DNA of 39,078 nucleotides, from NCBI GenBank assembly GCA_945929875.1, contig CAMEOO010000008.1, positions 1-39,078 of the forward strand. The letters are read 5' to 3'. Origin of the DNA: an uncultured Caryophanales bacterium. GTDB taxonomy: Bacteria; Bacillota_I; Bacilli_A; RFN20; CAG-449. Made by a program: the position numbers and the translations under genes. Positions 18,843-32,049 of the stretch are shown piece by piece (position 1 is the first letter of the stretch; every line of letters starts with the position of its first letter). The notes beneath the pieces are model-generated. The model worked only from the letters and a program-made list of their open reading frames with translations, had not been told where the DNA came from and did no database searches.

Positions 18843-21479
18843 TTATTTATTTTCTTCTTTAGGTGCTTCTTCTACTATTTTATTTTCTTCACTTGGAGTT
18901 TCACTAGATGAAACTTCTTCATCTAAAGTTCCACTTTTTACTACGGCGATAGAAGAAACTTTTTCATTATCTTTAATTCTAATAATCTTCACTCCTTGAG
19001 TGTTTCTACCTACTATACTTACTTCTTTTAACGAAGTTCTAATTAATATTCCACCTTCAGTAATAACCATGATATCTTCATCGCCTTTTACTGATTTTGT
19101 GGTGATGATCTTACCGGTTTTTTCAGTCATATTTAAAGTGGTGACCCCTTTAGAGCCTCTCTTAGTTAATCGATAGTCTTCTAGTTTTGATAGTTTTCCA
19201 TAACCATATTCAGAAATAACAAAGACTAAATCTCCCTCATCACCAATAGTTAATCCAACTACCTTTCCTCCATCGACATTCATTCCGTTAACACCAGAAG
19301 CACTTCTTCCCATAGATCTGACATCTTCTTCATGGAATTTAACCATTCTGCCATTATCGCAAGATAAGCAAATGATAGAATGGCCAGAAGTTAATTTGAC
19401 ATCAACTAATTCATCGCCTTCACGCATCGTGATGGCTTTTTTACCATTTTGCCTAATCAATTTGAATTCTTCTATAGTGGTTCTTTTTACTACGCCATCT
19501 CTTGTTGCAAAGAATAAGTGTTGACCTTCTTCATATTGATCAAAAGTAACAATTGATCTAATCTTTTCATCTTTTTCAAAATCGAATAGGTTTACGTAAG
19601 GAATACCTTTAGAAGTCTTTGTCGCCGCAGGAATCTTATATCCTCTAATTCGATATACTTTTCCTAAATTAGTAAAGAATAGTAAATCCGCGTGAGTTTT
19701 AGAATAGACGATTTGTTCAACTAAATCATCTTCGTGAGTCGACATTCCTTTAACGCCTTTTCCTCCACGCCTTTGACTCTTGAAAGAATCTGGATCTTGC
19801 CTTTTAATATATCCGCCGGAAGTAATTGTGATAATGATATCTTCTTGAGGAATTAAATCTTCATCATCGATCATTGAAGTATCGTTAGAAATTTCCGTTC
19901 TTCTTTCATCACCATATTTTTGCTTGATTTCTTCTAGTTCTTTAACTACTACTTCTACCACTTTTTCATGGTTTGATAGAATTTCACGATATTCTCTAAT
20001 CGCTTCATTTAACGAATTAATTTCATTTACGATAGAATCTCTTTCTAGGCCAGTTAATCTAGCAAGTCTCATATCTAAAATCGCTTTAGTTTGAGTTTCA
20101 GTTAAAGAGAATCTATCCATTAAAGAAGTTTTAGCCATCTCATTAGTTTTTGAATTTCTAATAATATGAACAACTTCGTCGATATTATCAATTGCAGTCA
20201 ATAATCCCTCTAAAATGTGTAAACGATCTAAAGCTTTATTTAAATCAAATCTAGTTCTTCTTTCAATAACTTCACATTGAAAATCAAAATAATTCTTTAA
20301 AATTTCCGTAATAGACATAATCTTTGGCTCACCATTATGAAGAGCTAGCATAGTGATACCATAGCTGACTTGAAGTTGAGTTAGTTTAAATAATTGATTT
20401 AATACTACTTCTGCGACTACATCTTTTCTAAGTTCGATTACCACTCGAATTCCTTCTTTGTTGGATTCATCGCGAATATCGGTAATTCCATCAACGATCT
20501 TCTCATGTACTAATTTACCAATCGATTCAATCATCGCCGCTTTATTTACTTGATAAGGAATCTCTGTGATGATAATTCTCTTTTTTCCGTTATGCATCTC
20601 TTCGATTCGACATTTTGAACGAATGATAATTGATCCTTGTCCAGTTTCATAAGCTTGTTTAATTCCACTTCTTCCAAGGATGATACCAGCAGTAGGAAAA
20701 TCTGGTCCTGGTAAATAATTTTCCATAATTTCAAATGGAGTTAATTCAGGATTTTCCGCGATGGCTTGAACCGCATTAATTACTTCAGTTAAATTGTGAG
20801 GAGGAATATTAGTTGCCATACCAACAGCAATACCATTTGATCCATTAACTAATAAGTTAGGGAATCTAGAAGGTAATACAGTAGGTTCTTGTTCCTCTCC
20901 ATCGTAGTTATCGATAAAGTCTACTGTGTCCTTTTTTATATCTCTAACCATTTCAAGAGCAATTTTACTCATTCTCGCTTCGGTATAACGCATAGCCGCA
21001 GCTCCATCGCCATCGATAGATCCAAAGTTACCATGTCCGTCAACTAAAGTGTATCTAACTGAGAAAGGTTGAGCTAAACGAACTAAAGCTGAATAAATTG
21101 AAGAGTCTCCATGAGGGTGAAAACGACCCATGACATCACCGACGATACGAGCGCATTTCTTATGTGGCTTATCAGGTCCATTCCCAAGTTCATTCATTCC
21201 ATAAATAATTCTTCTATGAACTGGTTTTAATCCATCTCTAACATCTGGAAGAGCACGAGAAACGATGACTGACATCGCATATTCTAAGAAAGAGCTTTTA
21301 ACAATTTGCGATAAGTCTTTATCGATTAATTCAGGTACGATTCCTTCTTCGATATCTTCTAGTTCTTTTTCTTCTTCATCAGAAATCTCTTCGTTTTCTT
21401 GATTTTCTAAATCTTCTTTATTTTCTTGATTTTCTTCATCTTCGTCATTGAAGTTTTCTAAATCTTTTTCATCTAACAT
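18843..21479 (-). CDS. gyrA: DNA gyrase subunit A
   Basis: [48 protein letters not shown], GyrA-box QRRGGKG. Confidence 0.97.
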   Translation of the reverse strand: MLDEKDLENFNDEDEENQENKEDLENQENEEISDEEEKELEDIEEGIVPELIDKDLSQIVKSSFLEYAMSVIVSRALPDVRDGLKPVHRRIIYGMNELGNGPDKPHKKCARIVGDVMGRFHPHGDSSIYSALVRLAQPFSVRYTLVDGHGNFGSIDGDGAAAMRYTEARMSKIALEMVRDIKKDTVDFIDNYDGEEQEPTVLPSRFPNLLVNGSNGIAVGMATNIPPHNLTEVINAVQAIAENPELTPFEIMENYLPGPDFPTAGIILGRSGIKQAYETGQGSIIIRSKCRIEEMHNGKKRIIITEIPYQVNKAAMIESIGKLVHEKIVDGITDIRDESNKEGIRVVIELRKDVVAEVVLNQLFKLTQLQVSYGITMLALHNGEPKIMSITEILKNYFDFQCEVIERRTRFDLNKALDRLHILEGLLTAIDNIDEVVHIIRNSKTNEMAKTSLMDRFSLTETQTKAILDMRLARLTGLERDSIVNEINSLNEAIREYREILSNHEKVVEVVVKELEEIKQKYGDERRTEISNDTSMIDDEDLIPQEDIIITITSGGYIKRQDPDSFKSQRRGGKGVKGMSTHEDDLVEQIVYSKTHADLLFFTNLGKVYRIRGYKIPAATKTSKGIPYVNLFDFEKDEKIRSIVTFDQYEEGQHLFFATRDGVVKRTTIEEFKLIRQNGKKAITMREGDELVDVKLTSGHSIICLSCDNGRMVKFHEEDVRSMGRSASGVNGMNVDGGKVVGLTIGDEGDLVFVISEYGYGKLSKLEDYRLTKRGSKGVTTLNMTEKTGKIITTKSVKGDEDIMVITEGGILIRTSLKEVSIVGRNTQGVKIIRIKDNEKVSSIAVVKSGTLDEEVSSSETPSEENKIVEEAPKEENK

Positions 21480-21497
21480 CTTGCTTTCCTCCTTTGA

Positions 21498-24557
<3,060 letters not shown>

Positions 24558-24568
<11 letters not shown>

Positions 24569-24779
24569 TCTCTATCAAATACTTTTCATTATTAACTTCA
24601 ATAACATCACTTTCTCTTAGTTTTCTTCCTCTTCGATTTTCTTTTTCACCATTGACAATTAAATAGTGATTTGATAAATAGTTTTTTGCTTCTCCTCCAC
24701 TTTGAATGATATCAGAAAGTTTTAAGAATTGACCAAGAGTGATGTATTCGGTATGAATAACAATTTTCTTCATTTTCAT
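24558..24779 (-). CDS. yaaA: S4-domain RNA-binding protein YaaA
   Basis: YITLGQFLKLSDIIQSGGEAKNYLSNHYLIVNGEKENRRGRKL; between dnaN and recF. Confidence 0.9.
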
Positions 24780-24944
24780 CTCACCTTTTGAAAACCTCTG
24801 TTTTCTTAAAAATTATACCATATTTATATTTTAATATAAATAAAGAAATGAAAAATAAATCATTTTTAAGCCTATTAGAGCTTTAAAAGTACTTTTTATG
24901 AATAATATCTCATTATTTTCTTTTTTATTTCTCTAAAGCACAAA

Positions 24945-24978
24945 AAAAAGAACTAAAGTATACAATCTTAGTTCTTAA
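24945..24978 (-). terminator. Intrinsic terminator after dnaN
   Basis: Minus strand AAGAACTAA-gattgtatact-TTAGTTCTTTTTTTT. Confidence 0.75.
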
Positions 24979-24997
24979 ATTTCGACTCTCTTAATTT

Positions 24998-26119
24998 CTA
25001 ATAATAAGATCTCACTGGAGTAATAATTTGAACGAGAGAATCATCCACAGGAGAAGTTACTTTAAACGCGCTCATCTCACCAGCGAAAGATAAGATTACA
25101 TCCTCACTTTGAGATGCTTTAATTGCGTCGATTACATAGTCGACATTGAATGAAATATCAAATCTTCCTCCTTCATATTGGAATAATTCAATTCTTTCAT
25201 TAGCCGAACCAATTTGTTCGCTCTTAGAGGAAATTTCGACTAAAGCGTTATCTAAAGATAATTTAACAATTTTTTCTCTTTCAATAGCAAGTAATGATAC
25301 ACGTTGCATCGCTTCGATGAATTTTGTTGCGTTCACTTGCAAAACAAAAGGATAATTGTTTGGAATCATTCTAGAAGTTTTAGGGAAATCTCCGCTTATT
25401 AATCTAGAGAATACTTTGGTATCTCCAAATTGGAAGGTTACTTTATTTGAAGAAATATTAATGGTAATTTCATTTTCTTCCACTAATTTTGAAACTTCAT
25501 TTAAAACTTTAACTGGAATATTCGCTTCAAAAGAATCGGTATTATCTAACTTATACATTTTTTTAGCTAATCGATAGCTATCAGTTGCGACAAATTCAGC
25601 GTTTCCATCAATAGACTTAATATTAATCGCGGTTAATATTGGGCGAACTTCTTTTAAAGAAGCAGCAAAGGCAGTTTGAGAAACGATCTTTTTAAAGATA
25701 TCAGTATTTAAAGTAATTTCTTCACCAGAAACTGATAAATCTAAATCAGGGTATTCTTCACTTCTCATAGAATTTAATTGGAAGTGAGATTTATTATCTG
25801 ATATTTGGACGATTACATCATCGATAATTTCTAAAGTGACTGTTTGACAATCTAATCTTCTAATAATTTCTAATAAGTATTTCGCGGATATTAAAGTAGA
25901 TCCATATGTATAATCGGAAATTAAAGATTTGTCTTCTTTTACAAATGGTAACAAACTTTCGATAGTAATATCGTTATCTGATCCAACTACATTTAACCCT
26001 TTTTCGTTTACTTCTAATTTGAAATTTAAGAAAGCAGGGGTAGGTGATTTTTGACCTATTGCTACATTGACGATACTTAAGACTTTTAAAAAGCTAGGTC
26101 GATCGATGGTAAATTTCAT
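24998..26119 (-). CDS. dnaN: DNA polymerase III beta sliding clamp
   Basis: MKFTIDRPSFLKVLSIVNVAI...PILTAINIKSIDGNAEFVATDSYRLA...ITPVRSYY. Confidence 0.95.
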   Translation of the reverse strand: MKFTIDRPSFLKVLSIVNVAIGQKSPTPAFLNFKLEVNEKGLNVVGSDNDITIESLLPFVKEDKSLISDYTYGSTLISAKYLLEIIRRLDCQTVTLEIIDDVIVQISDNKSHFQLNSMRSEEYPDLDLSVSGEEITLNTDIFKKIVSQTAFAASLKEVRPILTAINIKSIDGNAEFVATDSYRLAKKMYKLDNTDSFEANIPVKVLNEVSKLVEENEITINISSNKVTFQFGDTKVFSRLISGDFPKTSRMIPNNYPFVLQVNATKFIEAMQRVSLLAIEREKIVKLSLDNALVEISSKSEQIGSANERIELFQYEGGRFDISFNVDYVIDAIKASQSEDVILSFAGEMSAFKVTSPVDDSLVQIITPVRSYY

Positions 26120-26129
26120 ATAAGTTATT

Positions 26130-26175
26130 CTCCTTTATTTATAATCATAATAAGCACTGTGGAAACTGTGGAAAA
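26130..26175 (-). promoter_or_regulatory. Tandem DnaA boxes and adjacent AT-rich trinucleotide-like tract between dnaA and dnaN (possible second origin element)
   Basis: Minus strand TTTTCCACA GTTTCCACA (26175-26167, 26166-26158) followed by GTGC TTA TTA TGA TTA TAA. Confidence 0.55.
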
Positions 26176-26235
26176 CTATTATTTCCAAAGTGAATTTATT
26201 ATACCATATTTGAATATAAAATACTACGTATTTTG

Positions 26236-27600
26236 TTATGATTTCAATTGTTTTTTTAGAGTGTTTATCGCACTTTGAAGTTGCGAGTCAGTTTTCAACA
26301 ATAAGTCCACTTTTTCACACGCTGTCATCACTGTTGAATGATCTCTTCCAAAGATTTTTCCAATCTTTAAATAAGGAGTTCCAACAAGGGATCTACAAAG
26401 ATACATGCATATTTGTCTTGCTAATGCGATTTGAGAAGTCCTCACTTTAGATTTAATTTGATTTTCAGTTAAGTGATAATAATCTCCTACTACTTCGATA
26501 ATTCGATCTTCTGTAATCAATTTGGATTTGTCTTTTGAAGAAATCATCGGTTTAACAGATTCTTTTATAATATTTAAGTCTATTTTATTCACGTGTTTAA
26601 CATTTATGGTATAGAACAATAAACGATTTAATGCTCCTTCTAATTCTCTGACGTTTTTAGAAAAATTTTCCGCAAGGAAAGATAATCCTTCTTCGTCGAA
26701 ATTCTTTACATCTAATCCATTTGATTCAATCTTTGTTTTTAAAATTTCAATTAAAGTAGAAGTGTCTGGATTTTTAATGTTTACGCTTAGCCCCATATTA
26801 AATCTAGAGACCAACCTCTCTTCTAGACCTTTTAATTCGTTTGGATGTCTATCAGAAGTTAGAACAATTTGCTTATTATTACTAACTAATGTATTAAAAA
26901 TGTTAAAAAACATCTCAGAAGTCTTAACTTTTTCGGATAAAAATTGAATGTCATCAACTAGTAAAACATCAACATTTTTTAAGAAATCTTTTAGGTTATC
27001 TTCTTGTTGTTCTCCTCTTGAAAATTTAATGTATTCATCGATGAAAGCATCGGTTGTAATGTATAAAACTTTTTTATAAGGATTGAGATTTCTAATGTAA
27101 TTTCCTAAAGCGTGGATCAAGTGAGTTTTACCTAATCCAGATTTTGCATAGATGAAAAGAGGGTTGAAAGACACACCTGGATTACTTGCCACTAAAAGTG
27201 AAGCTTGAACAGCTTCTTTATTACAAGGACCAACGACAAAATTGTCAAAAGTATACTTAGGATTTAAAGAACAAGAAGAAAAGAAAGTATTTTTTTGTTC
27301 ATTAGATAAAATTTTTGTATTCTCTTTTATTTCATCTTTAGAAATAAAAGTGATTTCATATTCTGTTTCTGTAGCTTTCTTCAAACTATTCTTAATTATT
27401 TCTAGATAGTGGTCGTTACTATTTAAAAATTGACACGATAATTTACTTCCAGTAGAAATAAACATCTTATTTCCTTCAATTTTGTAAATTTTTGTATCCG
27501 CGATAAAAGAATCGAATAGATGGCGATCGTTAATTTGTTTTTTTACTTCGTCTAATACATTATCCCAAATAACGTTTTTTTGATTCAAAGTTAATACCAT
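26236..27600 (-). CDS. dnaA: Chromosomal replication initiator protein DnaA
   Basis: NPLFIYAKSGLGKTHLIHAL Walker A, VDVLLVDDIQFL, C-terminal IGKIFGRDHSTVMTACEK. Confidence 0.97.
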   Translation of the reverse strand: MVLTLNQKNVIWDNVLDEVKKQINDRHLFDSFIADTKIYKIEGNKMFISTGSKLSCQFLNSNDHYLEIIKNSLKKATETEYEITFISKDEIKENTKILSNEQKNTFFSSCSLNPKYTFDNFVVGPCNKEAVQASLLVASNPGVSFNPLFIYAKSGLGKTHLIHALGNYIRNLNPYKKVLYITTDAFIDEYIKFSRGEQQEDNLKDFLKNVDVLLVDDIQFLSEKVKTSEMFFNIFNTLVSNNKQIVLTSDRHPNELKGLEERLVSRFNMGLSVNIKNPDTSTLIEILKTKIESNGLDVKNFDEEGLSFLAENFSKNVRELEGALNRLLFYTINVKHVNKIDLNIIKESVKPMISSKDKSKLITEDRIIEVVGDYYHLTENQIKSKVRTSQIALARQICMYLCRSLVGTPYLKIGKIFGRDHSTVMTACEKVDLLLKTDSQLQSAINTLKKQLKS

Positions 27601-28036
27601 AGTTAATACCTCGTTTTTATATCATTTGAACTATATCATACATATGTTGAAAAATATATATTTATTTATATAAAAAATATTTATCCACATACAAAAATTA
27701 AGAAAAAAATATCGAAATTTCCATATAATTTTAAATTTATCCACATTTTTATTTTGTGGGAAAATTTATTCTTTTTCTGTGGAAATAATTTATTGTGGAT
27801 TGTTTATAAGTTATCCTCATTTACAAAATAGTTTCCACAAAAAAATAACGGAAAAATCGGAATAAAATTTGTTTTCTCCATAATAAGAAAATAGTTTTTC
27901 CACAATATGTTGAAAGGCGCTTTTAAGTGTTGAAAAAAAATACTAGAGAAAAAAGAAATCCACATAAAAACGATATTTTAATATGAAAAAAGCCTTATTT
28001 ATTTAAATTTTTATTTTTTGAAAAATTTTGAAGTTG
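27601..28036. other. oriC: Probable chromosomal replication origin (DnaA-box cluster)
   Basis: Perfect TTATCCACA at 27681-27689 and 27737-27745; near matches at 27755, 27778, 27794, 27811, 27831, 27896, 27956; very AT-rich, between dnaA and rpmH. Confidence 0.85.
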
Positions 28037-28038
28037 TG

Positions 28039-28067
28039 TTGACTTATATATAATTTATATATATAAT
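28039..28067 (+). promoter_or_regulatory. rpmH promoter: TTGACT-17-TATAAT
   Basis: TTGACT 28039-28044, TATAAT 28062-28067, 17-bp spacer. Confidence 0.8.
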
Positions 28068-28105
28068 CATTTTCGTATGTGGAATGTATCGGAGGTGTAG
28101 AAAAC

Positions 28106-28240
28106 ATGAAAAGAACATATCAACCAAGTAAAAGAAAACATAAAAATACATGTGGGTTCCGTGCAAGAATGGCAACTCCTAATGGACGTAAAGTTTTAGC
28201 TAGACGTCGTGCAAAAGGAAGAGAAACACTTTCTGCATAA
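28106..28240 (+). CDS. rpmH: 50S ribosomal protein L34 (44 aa; absent from the ORF track)
   Basis: [44 protein letters not shown], preceded by GGAGG. Confidence 0.97.
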   Translation: MKRTYQPSKRKHKNTCGFRARMATPNGRKVLARRRAKGRETLSA

Positions 28241-28252
28241 AATTGCTAAAAT

Positions 28253-28282
28253 CAACCCACTATAATTTTAGTGGGTTTTTTA
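28253..28282 (+). terminator. Intrinsic terminator after rpmH
   Basis: AACCCACTAtaattTTAGTGGGTTTTTT. Confidence 0.8.
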
Positions 28283-28303
28283 AAAGATTAGAAGGGATGA
28301 ATA

Positions 28304-28633
28304 ATGAAAGTAAAATATAGGATCAAATCAAACCAAGATTTTCAAAAAGTCATCCGTGATAATAAAAAAAACATCTGTGGTTCCTTTATAATTTACCACT
28401 CAAATAGTTCTAAACCAAATGCGAGGATTGGAATTTCTACTTCAAAAAAATTAGGCAATGCCGTAATAAGAAATAGAATTAGAAGGCAAGTTCGCGTAAT
28501 GGCTAGAAGCGTGATAGATTTAAATGGAAAATTAGATTATGTGATAATTGTTAGAAAAGGATACTTGAATAATAATTATCAAGATAATTTAGAAGAACTT
28601 AAAAAAACTATTTCAAAAATAAAGGAGGACTAG
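28304..28633 (+). CDS. rnpA: Ribonuclease P protein component
   Basis: YRIKSNQDFQKVI...ARIGISTSKKLGNAVIRNRIRRQVR. Confidence 0.95.
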   Translation: MKVKYRIKSNQDFQKVIRDNKKNICGSFIIYHSNSSKPNARIGISTSKKLGNAVIRNRIRRQVRVMARSVIDLNGKLDYVIIVRKGYLNNNYQDNLEELKKTISKIKED

Positions 28634-28641
28634 CAAAGTCT

Positions 28642-30036
28642 ATGAAAAAACCTAAATCGAGATTTTTAAAAATTTTAGGTCTATTATTATGCGTTTTTGC
28701 TCTTGCAGGTTGTACTAAAGCTTTGAGAACTAATCAAGATAAATGCTCTATCATGATGTCTTATGAAGATTATGATGAAGGAGAAACATTTGGTAACTAT
28801 GGAGAAAAATCTCAAACATCATCAATCAATGAATACGCAAAGAAAAATGGTTTTTTACTTCCTAGTGATGAATTTAATTCTTTTATGGAAGAAAAAATTT
28901 CTAATTATGTGATAGAACTAAAAAACTTTGAAAATGAAAAAGGTGAAAAACCATACCAAAATCAAAGTGAAAAATATTTAAGAGCTATCGCTACTTTCGG
29001 TGGCGCTAGTAGCGACGAATCAGGTTATACCGATTATTCAAAAAATACCATTTGGTCAAACTATGATAAATGGTTGAAGCAAGCAAGATATGAACTTGGA
29101 ATTGAAAAATGCCCAGATCATAGTTATGTTAGCTATTATCAAAGCGCATTTAATTCTTTAGCGAGTAACTATACTACAACTATTACTCCAATTGATGGAG
29201 ATTATAATGGAGTTACCCTCGAAGGTAAATCTTGGAAAGAAGCATTTGATTATGGCTTAATCGAAGGATTATTAGTATATCCAGTTTCATGGCTATTATA
29301 TCAATTCTCTCACATCTTTGGTTTAAATGGTTGGGGACAAATTATGTCCATCTTCCTAGTAACTGTTATCGTGAGAGGAATCTTGATTTTATTAACATTC
29401 AAACAAACTCTCGCTCAACAAAAAATGACTCAACTTCAACCAGAGCTCGCTAAGATTCAATCTAAATACCCTAACGCTCAAACAAATCAATACGAGAAGC
29501 AAAGAATGGCTCAAGAGCAGATGGCTCTATATAAAAAGAATAAAATTAATCCAATGGGAACATTCATTGTTATTTTATTCCAATTCCCTATCTTTATTGC
29601 GGTTTGGGGTGCTATGCAAGGTTCAGCGGTTTTGATGGATGGAGATTTATTAGGTTTATCTTTAGCTACTTCAACAGGACCAGCGATGATCAACTTTAAA
29701 TCTTTATCATGCATTACTGCTTGGGTGATTTTCCTTTTGATGGCTGCAGGACAATTCGTTTCAATGAAATTACCACAATGGATTCAAAAGAAAAATACTA
29801 AGAACATTGAAAAATTAGGAAAGAATCCATCGATGGATCAATCTCAAAAAACAAGTAGCATGGTTAATACGATGATGTTGATTTTCATTATCATTATGGG
29901 CTTAAATCTACCAGTTGCTATGACAATCTATTGGTTTATGTCTTCTTTAATTTCTGTATTACAAACAGTGATTATGCAAGTTATTTTACAAAAGAAGCAA
30001 GAAAAGAAGCACGTAAAATATAAAACAAAGAAGTAG
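28642..30036 (+). CDS. yidC: Membrane protein insertase YidC/OxaA with long extracytoplasmic N-terminal insertion
   Basis: Lipobox LAGC, YidC core (PVSWLLYQFSHIFGLNGWGQIMSIFLVTVIVRGILI...QFPIFIAVWGAMQG), basic tail. Confidence 0.94.
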   Translation: MKKPKSRFLKILGLLLCVFALAGCTKALRTNQDKCSIMMSYEDYDEGETFGNYGEKSQTSSINEYAKKNGFLLPSDEFNSFMEEKISNYVIELKNFENEKGEKPYQNQSEKYLRAIATFGGASSDESGYTDYSKNTIWSNYDKWLKQARYELGIEKCPDHSYVSYYQSAFNSLASNYTTTITPIDGDYNGVTLEGKSWKEAFDYGLIEGLLVYPVSWLLYQFSHIFGLNGWGQIMSIFLVTVIVRGILILLTFKQTLAQQKMTQLQPELAKIQSKYPNAQTNQYEKQRMAQEQMALYKKNKINPMGTFIVILFQFPIFIAVWGAMQGSAVLMDGDLLGLSLATSTGPAMINFKSLSCITAWVIFLLMAAGQFVSMKLPQWIQKKNTKNIEKLGKNPSMDQSQKTSSMVNTMMLIFIIIMGLNLPVAMTIYWFMSSLISVLQTVIMQVILQKKQEKKHVKYKTKK

Positions 30037-30048
30037 AGAGGTAAAAAA

Positions 30049-30636
30049 ATGAAATATATAGGAACAACAAAAGAAGAAGCACTACAAAACGCTTCAGAAG
30101 ATCAGCAATTACCAGTTGAAGAATTAGTCTACGATGTCGTCGATGAAAATGAAGCTGGAGTGATGATTGAAGTATATGAGATAGTTGACATTATTGAATA
30201 CGCTCAAAATTATTTACAAGAAGCAGTTAAATCAATTGGAATCGATTGTAGAGTTACTCCTTCTATTAAAGATGATATCATCCGTTTAAAAATCGATAGC
30301 GATCACAACTCAATCTTGATTGGTAAAAATGGTAAAACCTTACAATCATTAAATGAACTTGTTAGAATTGCTGTAAGTAATCACTTCAAGCATCGCTATA
30401 GAGTGCTATTAGATATCAATGGATATAAGGATGATAAATATGATCGCTTGTGTAAAATGGCTAGAAGAGTAGCTCACGAAGTTCAAAAAACAAAGACGAG
30501 CGTTACTTTAGATCCAATGCCTGCGGATGAAAGAAGAGTTATTCATAACACTTTGACAAATATGCCAAACATTAAAACTGAATCAACCGGATTTGGAAAA
30601 CAAAGGCAAATTCAAATTATCTACGTTGAAAAATAA
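30049..30636 (+). CDS. jag: Jag/KhpB RNA-binding protein (Jag-N, KH, R3H)
   Basis: SDHNSILIGKNGKTLQSLNELVRIAV; RRVAHEVQKTKTSVTLDPMPADERRVIHNTL. Confidence 0.93.
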   Translation: MKYIGTTKEEALQNASEDQQLPVEELVYDVVDENEAGVMIEVYEIVDIIEYAQNYLQEAVKSIGIDCRVTPSIKDDIIRLKIDSDHNSILIGKNGKTLQSLNELVRIAVSNHFKHRYRVLLDINGYKDDKYDRLCKMARRVAHEVQKTKTSVTLDPMPADERRVIHNTLTNMPNIKTESTGFGKQRQIQIIYVEK

Positions 30637-30662
30637 AAGAGGCTCACGTCTCTTTTTTTATC
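30634..30662 (+). terminator. Intrinsic terminator after jag
   Basis: AAAAGAGGCTCACGTCTCTTTTTTT. Confidence 0.6.
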
Positions 30663-30722
30663 TTAAAATAAATATTTTAAAAGTATTATATTTTTTATAT
30701 ACTATCTATGAAGGAAAAGAAT

Positions 30723-32048
30723 ATGTTTGATTGTATTGTTAGTTTAATTACCCCACCTATAAAAGGCGCTGTAGCGTTGATTAGATTATCTGGAGATAAC
30801 TCTTTAGATATTGCTAATTCGATATTTACTAAGAAGATTGAAGAATCTTATAGAGTTTATCATGGATATATTATCGATAAAGAAAATGATGAAAAAATCG
30901 ATGAAGTACTACTAAGTTATTTTCAAGGTCCAAAGAGTTTTACCGGCGAAGATGTAATTGAAATATCATGCCATGGATCGATGATTATCGCTAATCAAAT
31001 AATTGAATTATGTATCAAAAAAGGAGCAAGAATTGCTGAAAGAGGAGAATTCTCTTCTAGAGCTTTTTATAATGGAAAGATTGACCTAGTTCAAGCTGAA
31101 GCAATCAATTCACTAATTAATGCAGAAACCCTTCAAGCAAAAAAACTTCAAATGTTTTCTTTAGAAGGAAAAACAAGTAGTCTAATTTATCCTATCAAAG
31201 AAACTCTCGCGGACATTTTATCTTTAATCGAAGTAAATATCGATTATCCTGAATATGAGGACGTCGAACAAATTACCGATGAAAAAATTGTTGATGAAGT
31301 TGATAAAATCATTATTCAAATTAATACCTTGATTCAAGATGGAGAAAGATCAAAATTAATTAATGAAGGAATTAAAGTAGCGTTAATTGGTAGACCTAAC
31401 GTAGGAAAGTCTTCTTTATTAAACGCTTTGTTAAAAAAAGATAAAGCCATTGTTACTAGTATTCCTGGAACTACTAGAGATATAGTAGAAGGAAGAGTAA
31501 ATTTAAATGGAATTATTTTAAATTTATTAGATACAGCCGGGATTAGAGATAGCTATGATGAAATTGAAAAAATCGGAATTGAAAAATCAAAGAATTTATT
31601 AGATGAAGCAGATTTAATTATTCTTGTTTTAGAAGCGGGAATTCTTTTAGATGAAGATAAAAAACTAATTGAGATGACTAAAGATAAAAAAAGAATCATC
31701 GTTTACAATAAAATGGAAACAGTCAAAGAGAAAGATCCTAATAAAATATATATTTCTGCCTTAAATAAAGATATTAAAGCTTTAGAAGAAGAAATTATCA
31801 AACTATTTAATTTAAAAGAATTAGATGAACTTACCCCTTCTTTATGTTCTTCTAGAGAAATCGGTTTATTAAATAAGGTTAAAGATAACTTATTTGAGGC
31901 AAAAAAAGAAGCTATAGAAGGAATATCATTAGATTTAGTTTCTATCTATTTAAAAAATGCTTATGACGCGTTAAAAGATATTCTTGGAGAAGAAGTAAGC
32001 GTCGATTTAGAAAAAGAAATCTTCTCTAGATTTTGCTTAGGAAAATAA
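30723..32048 (+). CDS. mnmE: tRNA modification GTPase MnmE
   Basis: GRPNVGKSSLLNALL, IPGTTRD, LLDTAGIRD, C-terminal FCLGK. Start moved from 30708 to 30723, since AAGGA lies in the first codons of the longer ORF. Confidence 0.95.
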   Translation: MFDCIVSLITPPIKGAVALIRLSGDNSLDIANSIFTKKIEESYRVYHGYIIDKENDEKIDEVLLSYFQGPKSFTGEDVIEISCHGSMIIANQIIELCIKKGARIAERGEFSSRAFYNGKIDLVQAEAINSLINAETLQAKKLQMFSLEGKTSSLIYPIKETLADILSLIEVNIDYPEYEDVEQITDEKIVDEVDKIIIQINTLIQDGERSKLINEGIKVALIGRPNVGKSSLLNALLKKDKAIVTSIPGTTRDIVEGRVNLNGIILNLLDTAGIRDSYDEIEKIGIEKSKNLLDEADLIILVLEAGILLDEDKKLIEMTKDKKRIIVYNKMETVKEKDPNKIYISALNKDIKALEEEIIKLFNLKELDELTPSLCSSREIGLLNKVKDNLFEAKKEAIEGISLDLVSIYLKNAYDALKDILGEEVSVDLEKEIFSRFCLGK

Positions 32049-32049
32049 A

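Noticed and set aside
20546-20734. 62-aa minus-strand ORF inside gyrA in another frame
   Set aside because: Shadow ORF of gyrA.
25146-26947. Plus-strand ORFs antisense to dnaN and dnaA (25146, 25356, 26238, 26762)
   Set aside because: All lie within or over the ends of highly conserved genes on the other strand and have no family signature.
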